From a bacterium (lineage in GTDB: Bacteria; Armatimonadota; Zipacnadia; Zipacnadales; Zipacnadaceae): 43,681 nt of DNA. Shown here one piece after another: positions 1 to 8,487 of this stretch. Under the pieces are notes generated by a model that searched no databases, was not told the origin of the DNA, and saw only the letters and a list, made by a program, of their open reading frames with translations. Numbering within the stretch: position 1 is the stretch's first letter; each line of letters opens with the position of its first letter. Made by a program: the position numbers and the translations under genes. The stretch is from NCBI GenBank assembly GCA_030615605.1, contig JAUWYY010000005.1:1-43681 (forward strand). Direction: 5' to 3'.

Positions 1-177
1 CAGGATTTCTCGCCAGGTCTCCGGCCGCAAGCTGAGACCCTTCTTTGAGGGCTTATACTCGCCGCCACCGTCATCATACCAAATCCGGGCGTGCAGCAAG
101 TCCGTGCCCTGGTACTCCCCGCGCTCTATGCGGATAACCTCAGTCGCGTTCTTTCTGATCTCGGTTGCTGTCGCCAC
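1..177 (-). CDS. PC4/p15-like ssDNA-binding protein (3' end cut by window)
   Basis: Reading the minus strand from a GTG at 177 gives 59 codons open to the window edge. The start has a strong ribosome binding site, AGGAGG, 7 nt upstream. The peptide contains ERGEYQG, RIWYDDGGGEYKP and KKGLSLRPETW. This is the pattern of bacterial PC4/p15 transcriptional-coactivator-like (YdbC-type) proteins, which are small ssDNA-binding proteins with a Whirly-like fold. It lies 14 bp downstream of ssb on the same strand, so it probably shares a transcript with ssb in a replication module. The C-terminus is missing only because the window ends. Confidence 0.75.
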   Translation of the reverse strand, partial: MATATEIRKNATEVIRIERGEYQGTDLLHARIWYDDGGGEYKPSKKGLSLRPETWREIL

Positions 178-191
178 ACGATCACCTCCTG

Positions 192-632
192 TCAATCGTC
201 GCCGAAGATGTCTTCACCCTCGGCGCCCGGGCCGAAGTCGTCTTCTGGCACCGTGCTCCTGCTCGCCACAGGCTGCTCCTGGCCGCTACGCCTACGCTCG
301 GCTTCGGTCTTGCTCTCCAGGAACTGCACGCTGCGGGCATTGATCTCGACCGCGGACCGCCGCTGGCCGTCCTGGGTCTCCCAACTGCGCGACTGGACCC
401 GGCCTTCGATACCCACCAAGGCGCCCTTGTCCAGATACTGAGCACAGTTCTCGGCTACCGTTCCCCAGGCCACGATGTTGAGCCAGTCAGTCTGCCCTTT
501 GCCCTCCGGCGCATCACGCTGGGGCGGGCGGTTCACTGCCAGACGAAAGTTAGTGACCGCTGTCCCGCTGGGGGTATATTTCAGCTCCGGATCGTTGCCC
601 AGTCTGCCTACTAACACGACGTTGTTGATCAT
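192..632 (-). CDS. ssb: Single-stranded DNA-binding protein
   Basis: This 146-residue protein binds ssDNA during replication and recombination. It opens with the classic SSB pattern MINNVVLVGRLGNDPELKYT, followed by GTAVTNFRLAVNR, DWLNIVAWG and AENCAQYLDKGALVGIEGR. The OB-fold therefore spans about residues 1-105. A Gln/Ser/Glu-rich linker follows and ends in EDIFGDD, an acidic tip that resembles but does not match the usual DDIPF partner-binding tail. The length is normal for the family. The gene lies in a replication block of a probable mobile element, so it is more likely the element's SSB than the chromosomal copy. The family call is firm; the element assignment is inferred from neighbours. 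Confidence 0.95.
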   Translation of the reverse strand: MINNVVLVGRLGNDPELKYTPSGTAVTNFRLAVNRPPQRDAPEGKGQTDWLNIVAWGTVAENCAQYLDKGALVGIEGRVQSRSWETQDGQRRSAVEINARSVQFLESKTEAERRRSGQEQPVASRSTVPEDDFGPGAEGEDIFGDD

Positions 633-649
633 CAGCTACACCTGCTTTT

Positions 650-870
650 CGGGTAGTTTTCCACAAGTCAGCACAACATATTATGCTGACGTGACGGGTT
701 GTGACGGGTTTAGGGCTTCTTGCAGGTTTCCCCACGCGAGGCCATTATTGTAGCTGCAAAGACGCAAATCCTGTAAATCAGATTTCTCATTTCGGTGTAG
801 AGCACTCTATTTTGACCGTAGAGTAGGCAAATCGGCGTGACGGGTTCCTATTGCCAAACCCGTCACAAAG
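650..870. other. Candidate replication origin with repeats
   Basis: This gap between ssb and the primase gene has no convincing gene. It holds TTTTCCACA at 657-665, one mismatch from a DnaA box. An inverted repeat GTCAGCA/TGCTGAC (667-673 and 684-690) flanks an AT-rich core. The 10-mer GTGACGGGTT occurs in direct orientation at 691-700, 701-710 and 837-846, and inverted at 857-866. The last two copies form a perfect 10-bp hairpin just after the primase stop, so that pair could act instead as a transcription end. Repeats beside a prim-pol helicase and SSB suggest an origin; function is inferred. Confidence 0.45.
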
Positions 871-3006
871 CTAGTTTTCCCACTCAAGATTTGGCTGATG
901 TGCCAGGGTAATTCCTGTCCGCCACCGTTTTGAGGGACCGCTTTCCCTTGCCGTGCCAGATTCAAAGCCTTTGTCAGTGAGTCGGCGCCCAAAAGTGGTC
1001 GAGCTAAGCTTCACAGCGCCTGTCTCCTTTCTCCACCGCTCATAAGCCTTGAAGAGGTCAGTTGGATTCTCTTTTGCTTCAGGACTGACCACGCACTCAG
1101 CCTCAATAAACTGTTGGACCACATCTTCCTCCGTCTTGTACTGAGCAGTCGCATTCTGCACCTCGGCGGGCGCGGCCAGGCCGTCGGCTTGCCAGGACAG
1201 ACAGCCCTCTAACGCCCAAGTGAGAATGCCGGGCCGTTCATCACGAAAGAGGGTCTTGCGCAGGCTGAGGTCCTTGTCTGGTCCACGTTCGCCCGGATCG
1301 GTGAACTTCACGTTGAAGGGGATAAGCTTGATACGCCTCCAGATAGCATAGTCCTGGCCGGTGACTTTGGGTTTCTCGTTCGCTGCCAGCCAGATTTTGT
1401 GAGTCGCTGGGAACTCCCCAAAATCCTCCCGCATCCGTCGCGCTCTTATCCGGTCACCACCGGTAATCTGTTTCAAGCGTTCTTCGTCGAATCGGCGGCC
1501 CTCGCCGACCTCCACGGAGACAGCAAGCCGTATCGCGAAAAGGTCGGCAAGCCCGGTGGGGTGAGTCTCGTACCGGTGCGTCAACAGCAGGCCGGGCGAT
1601 ACCTCAATAGCATAGGGTCCGAGAAGCTCCTGAAGGGTGAGGAAGAGAGTCGTCTTGCCGTTTGCGCCCGTGCCGTGCAGGAAGAATAGGGAGTCTTCGC
1701 TAACATCACCGGTCAACGAGTAACCGGCGGCGCGCTGCACGAACTGAACTAATTGTCTGTTCCCGTCAAAGACTCCATCGAGAAACTTAATCCACTTGGG
1801 GCATCTTGCAGCAGCGTCGAACTCCACGGGGGCGAGCCTTGTAATATAGTCCTCGCAATGGTGATGTCGCAAGTTGCCGTTCCGTAGGTCAAGCGTCCCA
1901 TTTCGGCAATTGAGCAGCCAGGGATCAGTATCAAAGGCCGTGTGGTCGCAGGCGACACCTGGCTCCGATTGCGCCAGAAAGACCATTGCTCGGCGGCGGT
2001 GTGCGCTTTCGGAGCGGAGAGCGTGGTCTGCCAGTTCAGAGCGCTTATCACCATCCAGCTTGGCGGCTTCGCTGTACATCCGACCAACGGTGCGCTTAGC
2101 TAGTTGTAGTACCTGGGCCTCGGCGTCTACCTGCCAGATTCTCCCTGTCCACACCAACCACTTCGCCCAGGGGTAGCAGTAGCGTATATTCTTACCCTCC
2201 TGGGCTATCAGGCGCTCGGCATTCCCCGTGTCCGTTAAGTGCGCTTCTGTGATTTGCGCCCTGTCCTTGCGGGCAATTGACTTGAGACACTTGCGTACGT
2301 CGCGATCAGGGAGCGGCGGTCTGTTGCTCCTATTCCACGCCAGCAGAAGCTTCAGAGCCTGTGGGGCGTCCTTGCCGCCCGGCCCTAACAGGTAGCCCGC
2401 TAACCTAGTCGCGGTATCATCCCGCCGGCCTTCCTCCACGCCGCCGGCAACGTCCTTCACCCACTGTGGCGCGTCTTTGATCTCGCAGAGCAAATGCAAC
2501 CAGCCGGGCATCGGCGCGAGCTGGACATCATCCGGTGACAGCCCATCAAACCATGTGTACTGCTCACCAGCTGGCCGCTGGCTAGGAGGTGCCACCACGT
2601 AGGAGCCCTCGCCGCGCAGGTCAACGCCAGGCAGGAGTCCCACCGCGGGACCGGGGCAGTCACCGTTGACGTGATAATAGCAATGGGTGCCGTTCGGCGT
2701 CCGCGCTGTTACCGTAATCGGCATGTGCCGACCCTTGACGCTTGCCTCGCCTTCCTTGCCGTCGACATCGAGCACAACGAGGCCACCGCTCACCGCACCG
2801 CAAACCACCCCAATTCCCGGCCAACTCCACCTACGGATCTGTTCCTCCGAGGGCCGGTTCTGCTGATATGGTTTCCAAGCCTTCAAAGTAGGCTTCTTTG
2901 ACATATCCGCATCTCGCCCTCTGGGGCCTCTGGTAGGGATGACGCAGAACCCAAGCTCGTGCAAGTGCAGTGCGTCATGGACCAGATTGTCTGTTGCTTT
3001 CGTCAC
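871..3006 (-). CDS. Prim-pol / SF3 (P4/D5-type) primase-helicase
   Basis: This 711-residue replication initiator combines primer synthesis with DNA unwinding. Residues about 10-190 form an archaeo-eukaryotic-type prim-pol domain, with the metal-binding pair D80/D82 in VVLDVDG, H108, and GVDLRGEGSYVVAPPS. A D5-N-like region with WLLNCRNGTLDLRNG (about 363-377) follows. The SF3 helicase has Walker A GTGANGKT at 445-452 and the later motifs LAANEKP and DYAIWRRIKLIPF. The C-terminal 90 residues resemble the winged domain of D5/P4 primases. The start is GTG and overlaps the stop of the small upstream gene by GTGA, indicating translational coupling. Such proteins are typical of phages, satellites and integrative plasmids. 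Confidence 0.93.
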   Translation of the reverse strand: MTKATDNLVHDALHLHELGFCVIPTRGPRGRDADMSKKPTLKAWKPYQQNRPSEEQIRRWSWPGIGVVCGAVSGGLVVLDVDGKEGEASVKGRHMPITVTARTPNGTHCYYHVNGDCPGPAVGLLPGVDLRGEGSYVVAPPSQRPAGEQYTWFDGLSPDDVQLAPMPGWLHLLCEIKDAPQWVKDVAGGVEEGRRDDTATRLAGYLLGPGGKDAPQALKLLLAWNRSNRPPLPDRDVRKCLKSIARKDRAQITEAHLTDTGNAERLIAQEGKNIRYCYPWAKWLVWTGRIWQVDAEAQVLQLAKRTVGRMYSEAAKLDGDKRSELADHALRSESAHRRRAMVFLAQSEPGVACDHTAFDTDPWLLNCRNGTLDLRNGNLRHHHCEDYITRLAPVEFDAAARCPKWIKFLDGVFDGNRQLVQFVQRAAGYSLTGDVSEDSLFFLHGTGANGKTTLFLTLQELLGPYAIEVSPGLLLTHRYETHPTGLADLFAIRLAVSVEVGEGRRFDEERLKQITGGDRIRARRMREDFGEFPATHKIWLAANEKPKVTGQDYAIWRRIKLIPFNVKFTDPGERGPDKDLSLRKTLFRDERPGILTWALEGCLSWQADGLAAPAEVQNATAQYKTEEDVVQQFIEAECVVSPEAKENPTDLFKAYERWRKETGAVKLSSTTFGRRLTDKGFESGTARESGPSKRWRTGITLAHQPNLEWEN

Positions 3007-3245
3007 TGACTGGCTCCTGTGCTTCGGGCACTCGCCGCTTCTTTGCCTCCGCCACGACTATCAGAAGAGCAGGCTTCATCGTCGCCTTCAGAAGTGCTAT
3101 TGTCCCACTCAGCCACGAGTTCGAAAAAGACCGAGACGTTGTGAATCGCCTCGCGGGCCTCTTCTGTGGAGACCGCTTTGCCGGTTCGCTCGGACCAGAG
3201 GCGTTGAGTGCGCTCCAGGATTTCGCGCGAGGCACCTTGCAGCAA
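3003..3245 (-). CDS. Small conserved-type protein of a mobile element, unknown function
   Basis: This is an 80-residue protein read from a TTG start. Its first half has the ordered helical pattern REILERTQRLWSERTGK, STEEAREAIHN and VSVFFELVAEWD. Its second half is polar and low complexity (Ser, Gly, Glu). Small proteins with an EEAR-x-A-x-N-x3-FF-x-L-x-EW pattern are common in plasmid and prophage regions, but I know of no assigned function. It starts 3 bp after the MerR-like gene and overlaps the primase GTG by 4 bp, so the three genes form a tight operon. The TTG start is the weakest part of the call. Confidence 0.6.
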   Translation of the reverse strand: MLQGASREILERTQRLWSERTGKAVSTEEAREAIHNVSVFFELVAEWDNSTSEGDDEACSSDSRGGGKEAASARSTGASQ

Positions 3246-3248
3246 GCT

Positions 3249-3440
3249 CTAATCCTTCCCCTGCTTTCTGGGCTCTATGCGTTGTCGCAATGCCTCAATC
3301 TGGGCATCATCATAGTACCGGTAACCTCTGTAGTCCCGGTATGGCGTGACGATCCCGCGCTGCTCCCAATTCCAAAGTGTCGAGCGGCACACCCCAAGAG
3401 CCCTCATAACTTTACCGATCGCCTTCAGCTCCGAATCCAT
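3249..3440 (-). CDS. MerR/excisionase-type small helix-turn-helix regulator
   Basis: This 63-residue DNA-binding protein has AIGKVMRALGVCRSTLWNWE (recognition helix) followed by RGYRYYDDAQIEALRQRI. That is the MerR-family winged helix-turn-helix with the RYYDDAQI wing segment. It has no effector or dimerisation domain, so it resembles excisionases and element-encoded MerR-like regulators. I prefer the ATG at 3440 because AAGGGGG lies about 9 nt upstream; a GTG at 3473 would add 11 residues but has no visible ribosome binding site. It heads the operon with the small protein and the primase. A pair of direct repeats (3523-3558) upstream is a candidate binding site. Confidence 0.85.
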   Translation of the reverse strand: MDSELKAIGKVMRALGVCRSTLWNWEQRGIVTPYRDYRGYRYYDDAQIEALRQRIEPRKQGKD

Positions 3441-3522
3441 CTGACTAGCCCCCTTGTAGCTGGAATCAGTCACGAAGTTTGCAGTCTACTACAGGAGAGT
3501 GTAACCAAATCCAGGGGGCATC

Positions 3523-3558
3523 TGTGGAGTTATCGTTCTGTCTTTGTGGAGTTATCGT
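3523..3558. repeat. Pair of 14-bp direct repeats, candidate operator
   Basis: TGTGGAGTTATCGT occurs at 3523-3536 and again at 3545-3558. The repeats start 22 bp apart, about two helical turns, so two protein copies could bind the same DNA face. They lie in the 170-bp gap upstream of the MerR-like gene and downstream of the large winged-helix gene. Control of the replication operon is inferred. Confidence 0.5.
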
Positions 3559-3612
3559 GGGGAGGAAATGCCGGGGAAGGACGGACTAGAAACGACTGGA
3601 GCAGGTCGTTAT

Positions 3613-5388
3613 CTAATCCAATACCACGACCTCGAATGGACTTAGGAGCAGCTCGTAGGCCGCTAGACTAAATCTGCCCCGCCTGGTCTCGATGGCCTTG
3701 TCACGGACTTCACGGCCGGCGTTGGCTGCTTGACGTGCGGCATGCGCGAGCTTGCCTCGGATTTGACTAATGATGCTCCGGACGCTGCCGAAGTCATTAG
3801 GGCCGTCTGGGCCCCATCCTGCCCGTCCGAGGTCGCCAACGGCTACCGACTTTCCTGGACGTTGTGCAAGAGCAATGAGCACTTTTCGTTCAGTCGGAGT
3901 TAGTTTCACGACTTCTCCGTAGTATGTGACAAACAGCCCGCTGTCCTGAACCACGAGGACCTTCTCGGCGTGCTCCTGCAATTCTGTGGGTGTGGCCGCT
4001 AGGGCTGCCGCCTCTTGGCCCGCTTGTTGGATGAACTCCACGATAGTCTGCGCCATGGCTCGAGCTGTTTCTGGTCTCTCCTCGGGGCGAGTAGTGAGCC
4101 CGCCATACGACCTGTGCAAGGCCTGGTACACTTGCTCACAGTACACATCGCGGGCCTTATTGGCCTCAGACTGCAATTGGTCGAGCAGGCATAGTGCGCG
4201 ATCAAGAGCCTGGTGGTCCCCAGTGTGTATCGCTGAGAAGTAGTGGTCCATTGATAGCTGAGGGCGTCCCAGTGAATCAATATCGATCAGGCCAGCAATT
4301 TCTTTGCGTGTCTTTCTCCACGTTCCGATATCAACTTCCTGTTTCAGATGCCACGCCATTTCCAGTAGGTTAGACAATCCACCGGGCGGAAGGCCAGAAC
4401 TGTCGGTGTGTGCGCGGGCACGATAGAAGCGATCCATGCCAAAACACAATTCTGTACCTCTGGCCGAGAGCGCCTGGTATATTAACTCTACCAACTCGTT
4501 CGGTAGCCTGGAGACATCGCGGCGGCGCAATCGCTTAAATAGTAGCGCGAGCGTATCAATCTTGAGATCAAAAAGCTGGCTTCGTATCTCAGCCACAGCG
4601 TCTACGTCTTGAACAGCAAGCCCGCCGAGCAAGTCCGCTTCTTCATAGGTACACTTCCGGAAGCCCTTCTTGCCCACATCTTCTCCAATTGCTGCCCTTT
4701 TGCCCCATTGGTAGGTGTAGGTGTATCCCGAAGGAAGCTCTTCGACCGCGGTGTCTGCGGTGTCGTAGCCCCCGCTCGACGGAACTGGTATTGTCTTATC
4801 GATGCTTATGGGCAGTTTGGTGTAATAGAGGTTGCCTAACCACGTCTGAAGCCATTGTGACGGCTCAAAGCTGGTTTCTGGATATCCCGTTGTGAGTAGG
4901 TGTGTGCGGTTGCGTTCCAAATAAGATGGAAAAGACTCTATGAGGCGCTCAAGTTCGTGGAGGGTCCGGAGATAGTCGCTCATGCCGCGCAGGTATTCTG
5001 TCCCGAGTACCCGATTCGTAAGCTGGGTCAGGTCCTCGGCCTCAAACAGCGTTAAAGCATCCTCGGTCGGTAGGCTTTCTAGGGCCGGCTTCAGGTGAGG
5101 ACGAAGCAGCGCTCCGCATCTCAGCATCTCATCGTATTGCTCTGATTCTGTGGCACTCTCCAACGCACTATCGCATGACATTCTTTCCAATATCCGCCTG
5201 AGGCGGTGCTCGTCCACTTTGTAACGCCGGGCCAGCTCGTGTGCTTGAGTAGCATTTGTCTTCTGCCCTAGCTGGCCTAGGCCGCCTCGTACTATCGGTT
5301 CCACTGCTCCCCGTCCGAAATCATCTGAGGGCTTTGCGAGGCTGTCGTCGGGACAAGAATGTGAACCGTGTAAGTCGTCCGTTGGCAT
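3613..5388 (-). CDS. Large protein with C-terminal OmpR/PhoB-type winged helix, unknown function
   Basis: This is a 591-residue protein from the ATG at 5388, chosen because AAGGAGG lies 8 nt upstream; a longer reading to 5568 would run into the start of the divergent gene. About residues 465-575 (SGLFVTYYGEVVKLTPTERK, LIALAQRPGKSV, FGSVRSIISQIRGKL) look like a winged-helix DNA-binding domain of the OmpR/PhoB output type. I recognise nothing in the first 460 residues. They are mostly helical, with a Tyr/Gly-rich insert near residue 220 and no receiver, kinase or NTPase motif. It diverges from the restriction-modification gene across 165 bp, which suggests a regulator or sensor for that cassette. 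That role is inference. Confidence 0.7.
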   Translation of the reverse strand: MPTDDLHGSHSCPDDSLAKPSDDFGRGAVEPIVRGGLGQLGQKTNATQAHELARRYKVDEHRLRRILERMSCDSALESATESEQYDEMLRCGALLRPHLKPALESLPTEDALTLFEAEDLTQLTNRVLGTEYLRGMSDYLRTLHELERLIESFPSYLERNRTHLLTTGYPETSFEPSQWLQTWLGNLYYTKLPISIDKTIPVPSSGGYDTADTAVEELPSGYTYTYQWGKRAAIGEDVGKKGFRKCTYEEADLLGGLAVQDVDAVAEIRSQLFDLKIDTLALLFKRLRRRDVSRLPNELVELIYQALSARGTELCFGMDRFYRARAHTDSSGLPPGGLSNLLEMAWHLKQEVDIGTWRKTRKEIAGLIDIDSLGRPQLSMDHYFSAIHTGDHQALDRALCLLDQLQSEANKARDVYCEQVYQALHRSYGGLTTRPEERPETARAMAQTIVEFIQQAGQEAAALAATPTELQEHAEKVLVVQDSGLFVTYYGEVVKLTPTERKVLIALAQRPGKSVAVGDLGRAGWGPDGPNDFGSVRSIISQIRGKLAHAARQAANAGREVRDKAIETRRGRFSLAAYELLLSPFEVVVLD

Positions 5389-5553
5389 CCATACCGCCTC
5401 CTTGTACCTCTCGTTTTCTCCATGGTGACGTTCAGACCTTCTGGCGAGCAAGCAGACTTGCTTTCCGGCCTCCCGCATTGCCGTACCGTGTGGCCACAAT
5501 AGGAAGGATTTCAGCTGCACGTATGGAACTGTACTGATGGAGGGGTCCTGGAA

Positions 5554-8475
5554 ATGCCTGAAGCTCACGAGCCACGCTTAATGAAGGCGCCGGATGATAC
5601 ACGCGACGTTGTTGCCGACCTGGTAGAACGCTATCGGCGCGATGCTGACCAATACGCGCGCGGGTCGTACAAAGAGGCTCAACTACGCGTGGAGTTCATT
5701 GATCCCTTTTTTGAGGCGCTGGGCTGGGATATCGCCAATGTGCGCGACTATTCCCAGCGCTATAGGGACGTGATCTACGAGGATACCATCAAGGTTGGCG
5801 GAGCGACCAAGGCGCCCGACTACTGCTTCAAGATTGGCATCGACCGCAAGTTCTTCCTGGAAGCAAAGAAGCCCTCGGTGCATATCAAGACCGATCCCTC
5901 TCCCGCATATCAACTGCGCCGCTACGGCTGGAGCGCCAAGCTGCCCCTGTCCATCCTGACTGACTTTGAGGAATTCGCGGTTTACGACTGCTCCAAGCGT
6001 CCGCAGGAGACCGATGGGCCCAGCGTGGCTCGGGTTGACTTCATAACCTATGATGAATACGTCGACCGCCTGGACGACATCTACTCCATCTTCGCCAAAG
6101 AGGCGATACTGAAGGGCTCCTTTGACCGCTATGCTGAGGGCACCCGGCGCAAGCGTGGCACCAGCGAAGTTGACTCGGAATTCCTCCAGGAGATTGAGCA
6201 GTGGCGGGAGATGCTGGCCAAGGACATCGCCCGCCACAACCTTGACCTGTCGGTTCACGACCTGAACTTCGCCGTCCAGACCACCATTGACCGCATCCTG
6301 TTCTTTCGCATTGCCGAAGACCGCGGCGTTGAGCCGTATGGTCGCCTGCGCGACCTGCTGGACGGCACGGGTCTTTACCCGCGTCTGTGCCAGCTCTACC
6401 AGCAGGCTGATACCAAGTACAACGCCGGGCTGTTTGACTTCAGCGCCAGTGGCGATCGGCTAACGCCCGACCTGGAGGTCTCCGATAAGGCCCTGCAGTC
6501 TATTCTGGCCGAGCTTTACTATCCGCAGTGCCCATATGAGTTCTCGGTGATCGGCGCTGATATTCTGGGGGCTGTCTACGAGCAGTTCCTGGGCAAGGTC
6601 ATCCGCCTGACCCCCAGCCACCGCGCCAAGGTCGAGGAGAAGCCTGAGGTCAAGAAGGCCGGCGGCGTCTACTACACGCCCACCTACATCGTGGACTACA
6701 TCGTCGAGCACACCGTCGGCCCGGCGCTGGAGGAGAGCGAGACGCCGAAAGCGGCCAGCAAGCTGCGCATCCTCGACCCGGCCTGCGGCTCCGGTTCATT
6801 CTTGCTGGGCGCGTACCAGTATCTGCTCAACTGGCACCTGGACTACTACACCAACCATAGCCCTAAAAAGCATGCCCGAGGCCCGCAGCCGGCGATTATA
6901 CAGGTGCGCGACAACGAATGGCGGCTATCCACCTTCGAGCGCAAGCGCATCCTGCTCAACAACATCTACGGTGTGGACATTGACTCGCAGGCCGTGGAGG
7001 TCACCAAGCTCAACCTGCTGCTCAAATGTATGGAGGGGGAGACCGAGGAGACGCTCAGCGGGCAGTTGCAACTGGCCCAGGAGCGGGTGCTGCCCAATAT
7101 TGACGACAATATCAAGTGCGGCAACAGTCTCATCGGGCCGGACTATTATGAGGGTAGGCAGCTTGCACTGCTTGACGACGAGGCGGCCCGTCGCGTCAAC
7201 GCCTTCGACTGGGAGACCGAGTTTGCCGACATTATGGCCGCTGGCAGCTTCGACTGCGTAATCGGTAATCCGCCGTATGTTTCCTTCTATTCCAGAGAGT
7301 CGATGAAGCCAGATAGGGAAGTTGAAGCGTACTTAGAAAGCCGATTTGCGGACAGCCTCGGAGGTAGACGAAACACGTTCCTGATGTTCTTGTCTCATGC
7401 CACAGAACTCGTGAGTGATAGTGGATATGTGAGTATGATCGTCCCGGACACGCTTGCCAACAATGAGTCTTATGAGATAACGCGACGAAAGCTAGTCCAA
7501 GCAGGCCTCCGAAAGGTTGTTCGTCTTGATTTCGCTGTGTTTGATGGCGCTACGGTCGGAACGGTGATACCCATATTGGGACCTGGAACGAATAAGGTTG
7601 AGTTGCTCGCGTTCTCAACAGCAAGCGACGTTACGTTGCCTCGGGCCCAATCGAAGGCAGTGCTGCCAGTTTGTGAGCTTCTGGAACAGCCGTACTGCAG
7701 GTGGACATTTGGCGATCTTTCCGTTCATGCGTTGTTAGCGAATATATCCGCCGGAACGGTACCCATGGAATCCATCGCCGAGACTCGTGACGGTGTCAAC
7801 CCGGGTCCGAAATCTTTCCGGTCGCGAATGCTTAATCCAAAGGGGGCGCGCAAGCCCACCTGGCGTCCAGTTATTGAGGGACGGCACATTACGTCTTTCT
7901 ACATCCATCCAACCAATGAGATTGTCGACTATGATCCCGCTCTGTTGACCCAAGAACTCAAGAAACAGGGAGCTTCCTTCAGGCAGCCACGCATATTCAG
8001 TGCTCCTAAACTAGTCAACCGGCAGACTGCTGATACTTTGATCTTTGCTCTGGACGATGTTGGCTATTGTACGCTCAACTCAGCTCATAATACGAGGCCC
8101 AAGGACGGCAAGCGAACTACATTGCTGTATCTTCTTGGGATTTTGAACTCGAACACTCTACGCTTTTACTACAGACGCCACAGCGAGGAGACCCGAAAGG
8201 TCTTTCCGCAAGTCCATATTTCTGCCCTCAGACAACTGCCCATCCGCCCGATTGGCTTTGATGATCCGGCGGATGTGGCGCGGCATGACAAGATGGTCGA
8301 GCTGGTCGAGACGATGCTGGAGCTGCACAAGCGGCTGGCCCAGGTCAAAACGCCGCGCAGCCGCGAGCGCCTGCAGCGCCAGATAGCCGCCACCGACCAG
8401 GCCATTGATAAGCTCGTCTATGAGCTGTACGACCTGACCGAGGAGGAGATTGCGATTGTGGAGGGACAGGCGTAG
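5554..8475 (+). CDS. Single-chain restriction-modification enzyme (Eco57I/type IIG-like N6-adenine methyltransferase with nuclease)
   Basis: This 973-residue enzyme should methylate adenine in its target and cut unmodified DNA. The N-terminus carries a PD-(D/E)xK nuclease: P88-D89 and E103-x-K105 (KAPDY, FFLEAKKP). The methyltransferase has motif I DPACGSGS at 408-415 and motif IV NPPY at 572-575. Residues about 580-890 form a TaqI-like target-recognition region, and the C-terminus is helical (IDKLVYELYDLTEEE). The start at 5554 has GGAGGGG 8-9 nt upstream; ATG at 5581 is an alternative. The recognition region (about 7260-8220) is visibly less GC-rich in codon choice than the parts on either side, as expected for a swapped specificity module. 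An Ntn-hydrolase-like gene follows after 12 bp. Confidence 0.92.
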   Translation: MPEAHEPRLMKAPDDTRDVVADLVERYRRDADQYARGSYKEAQLRVEFIDPFFEALGWDIANVRDYSQRYRDVIYEDTIKVGGATKAPDYCFKIGIDRKFFLEAKKPSVHIKTDPSPAYQLRRYGWSAKLPLSILTDFEEFAVYDCSKRPQETDGPSVARVDFITYDEYVDRLDDIYSIFAKEAILKGSFDRYAEGTRRKRGTSEVDSEFLQEIEQWREMLAKDIARHNLDLSVHDLNFAVQTTIDRILFFRIAEDRGVEPYGRLRDLLDGTGLYPRLCQLYQQADTKYNAGLFDFSASGDRLTPDLEVSDKALQSILAELYYPQCPYEFSVIGADILGAVYEQFLGKVIRLTPSHRAKVEEKPEVKKAGGVYYTPTYIVDYIVEHTVGPALEESETPKAASKLRILDPACGSGSFLLGAYQYLLNWHLDYYTNHSPKKHARGPQPAIIQVRDNEWRLSTFERKRILLNNIYGVDIDSQAVEVTKLNLLLKCMEGETEETLSGQLQLAQERVLPNIDDNIKCGNSLIGPDYYEGRQLALLDDEAARRVNAFDWETEFADIMAAGSFDCVIGNPPYVSFYSRESMKPDREVEAYLESRFADSLGGRRNTFLMFLSHATELVSDSGYVSMIVPDTLANNESYEITRRKLVQAGLRKVVRLDFAVFDGATVGTVIPILGPGTNKVELLAFSTASDVTLPRAQSKAVLPVCELLEQPYCRWTFGDLSVHALLANISAGTVPMESIAETRDGVNPGPKSFRSRMLNPKGARKPTWRPVIEGRHITSFYIHPTNEIVDYDPALLTQELKKQGASFRQPRIFSAPKLVNRQTADTLIFALDDVGYCTLNSAHNTRPKDGKRTTLLYLLGILNSNTLRFYYRRHSEETRKVFPQVHISALRQLPIRPIGFDDPADVARHDKMVELVETMLELHKRLAQVKTPRSRERLQRQIAATDQAIDKLVYELYDLTEEEIAIVEGQA

Positions 8476-8487
8476 GAGGAGGTTGCT

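Noticed and set aside
691-866. CRISPR-like array from the GTGACGGGTT repeats
   Set aside because: Repeats are only 10 bp, unevenly spaced and one is inverted; no cas genes are present.
5683-6258. 191-codon minus-strand frame inside the R-M gene
   Set aside because: Antisense shadow of the conserved nuclease region, without its own start signals.
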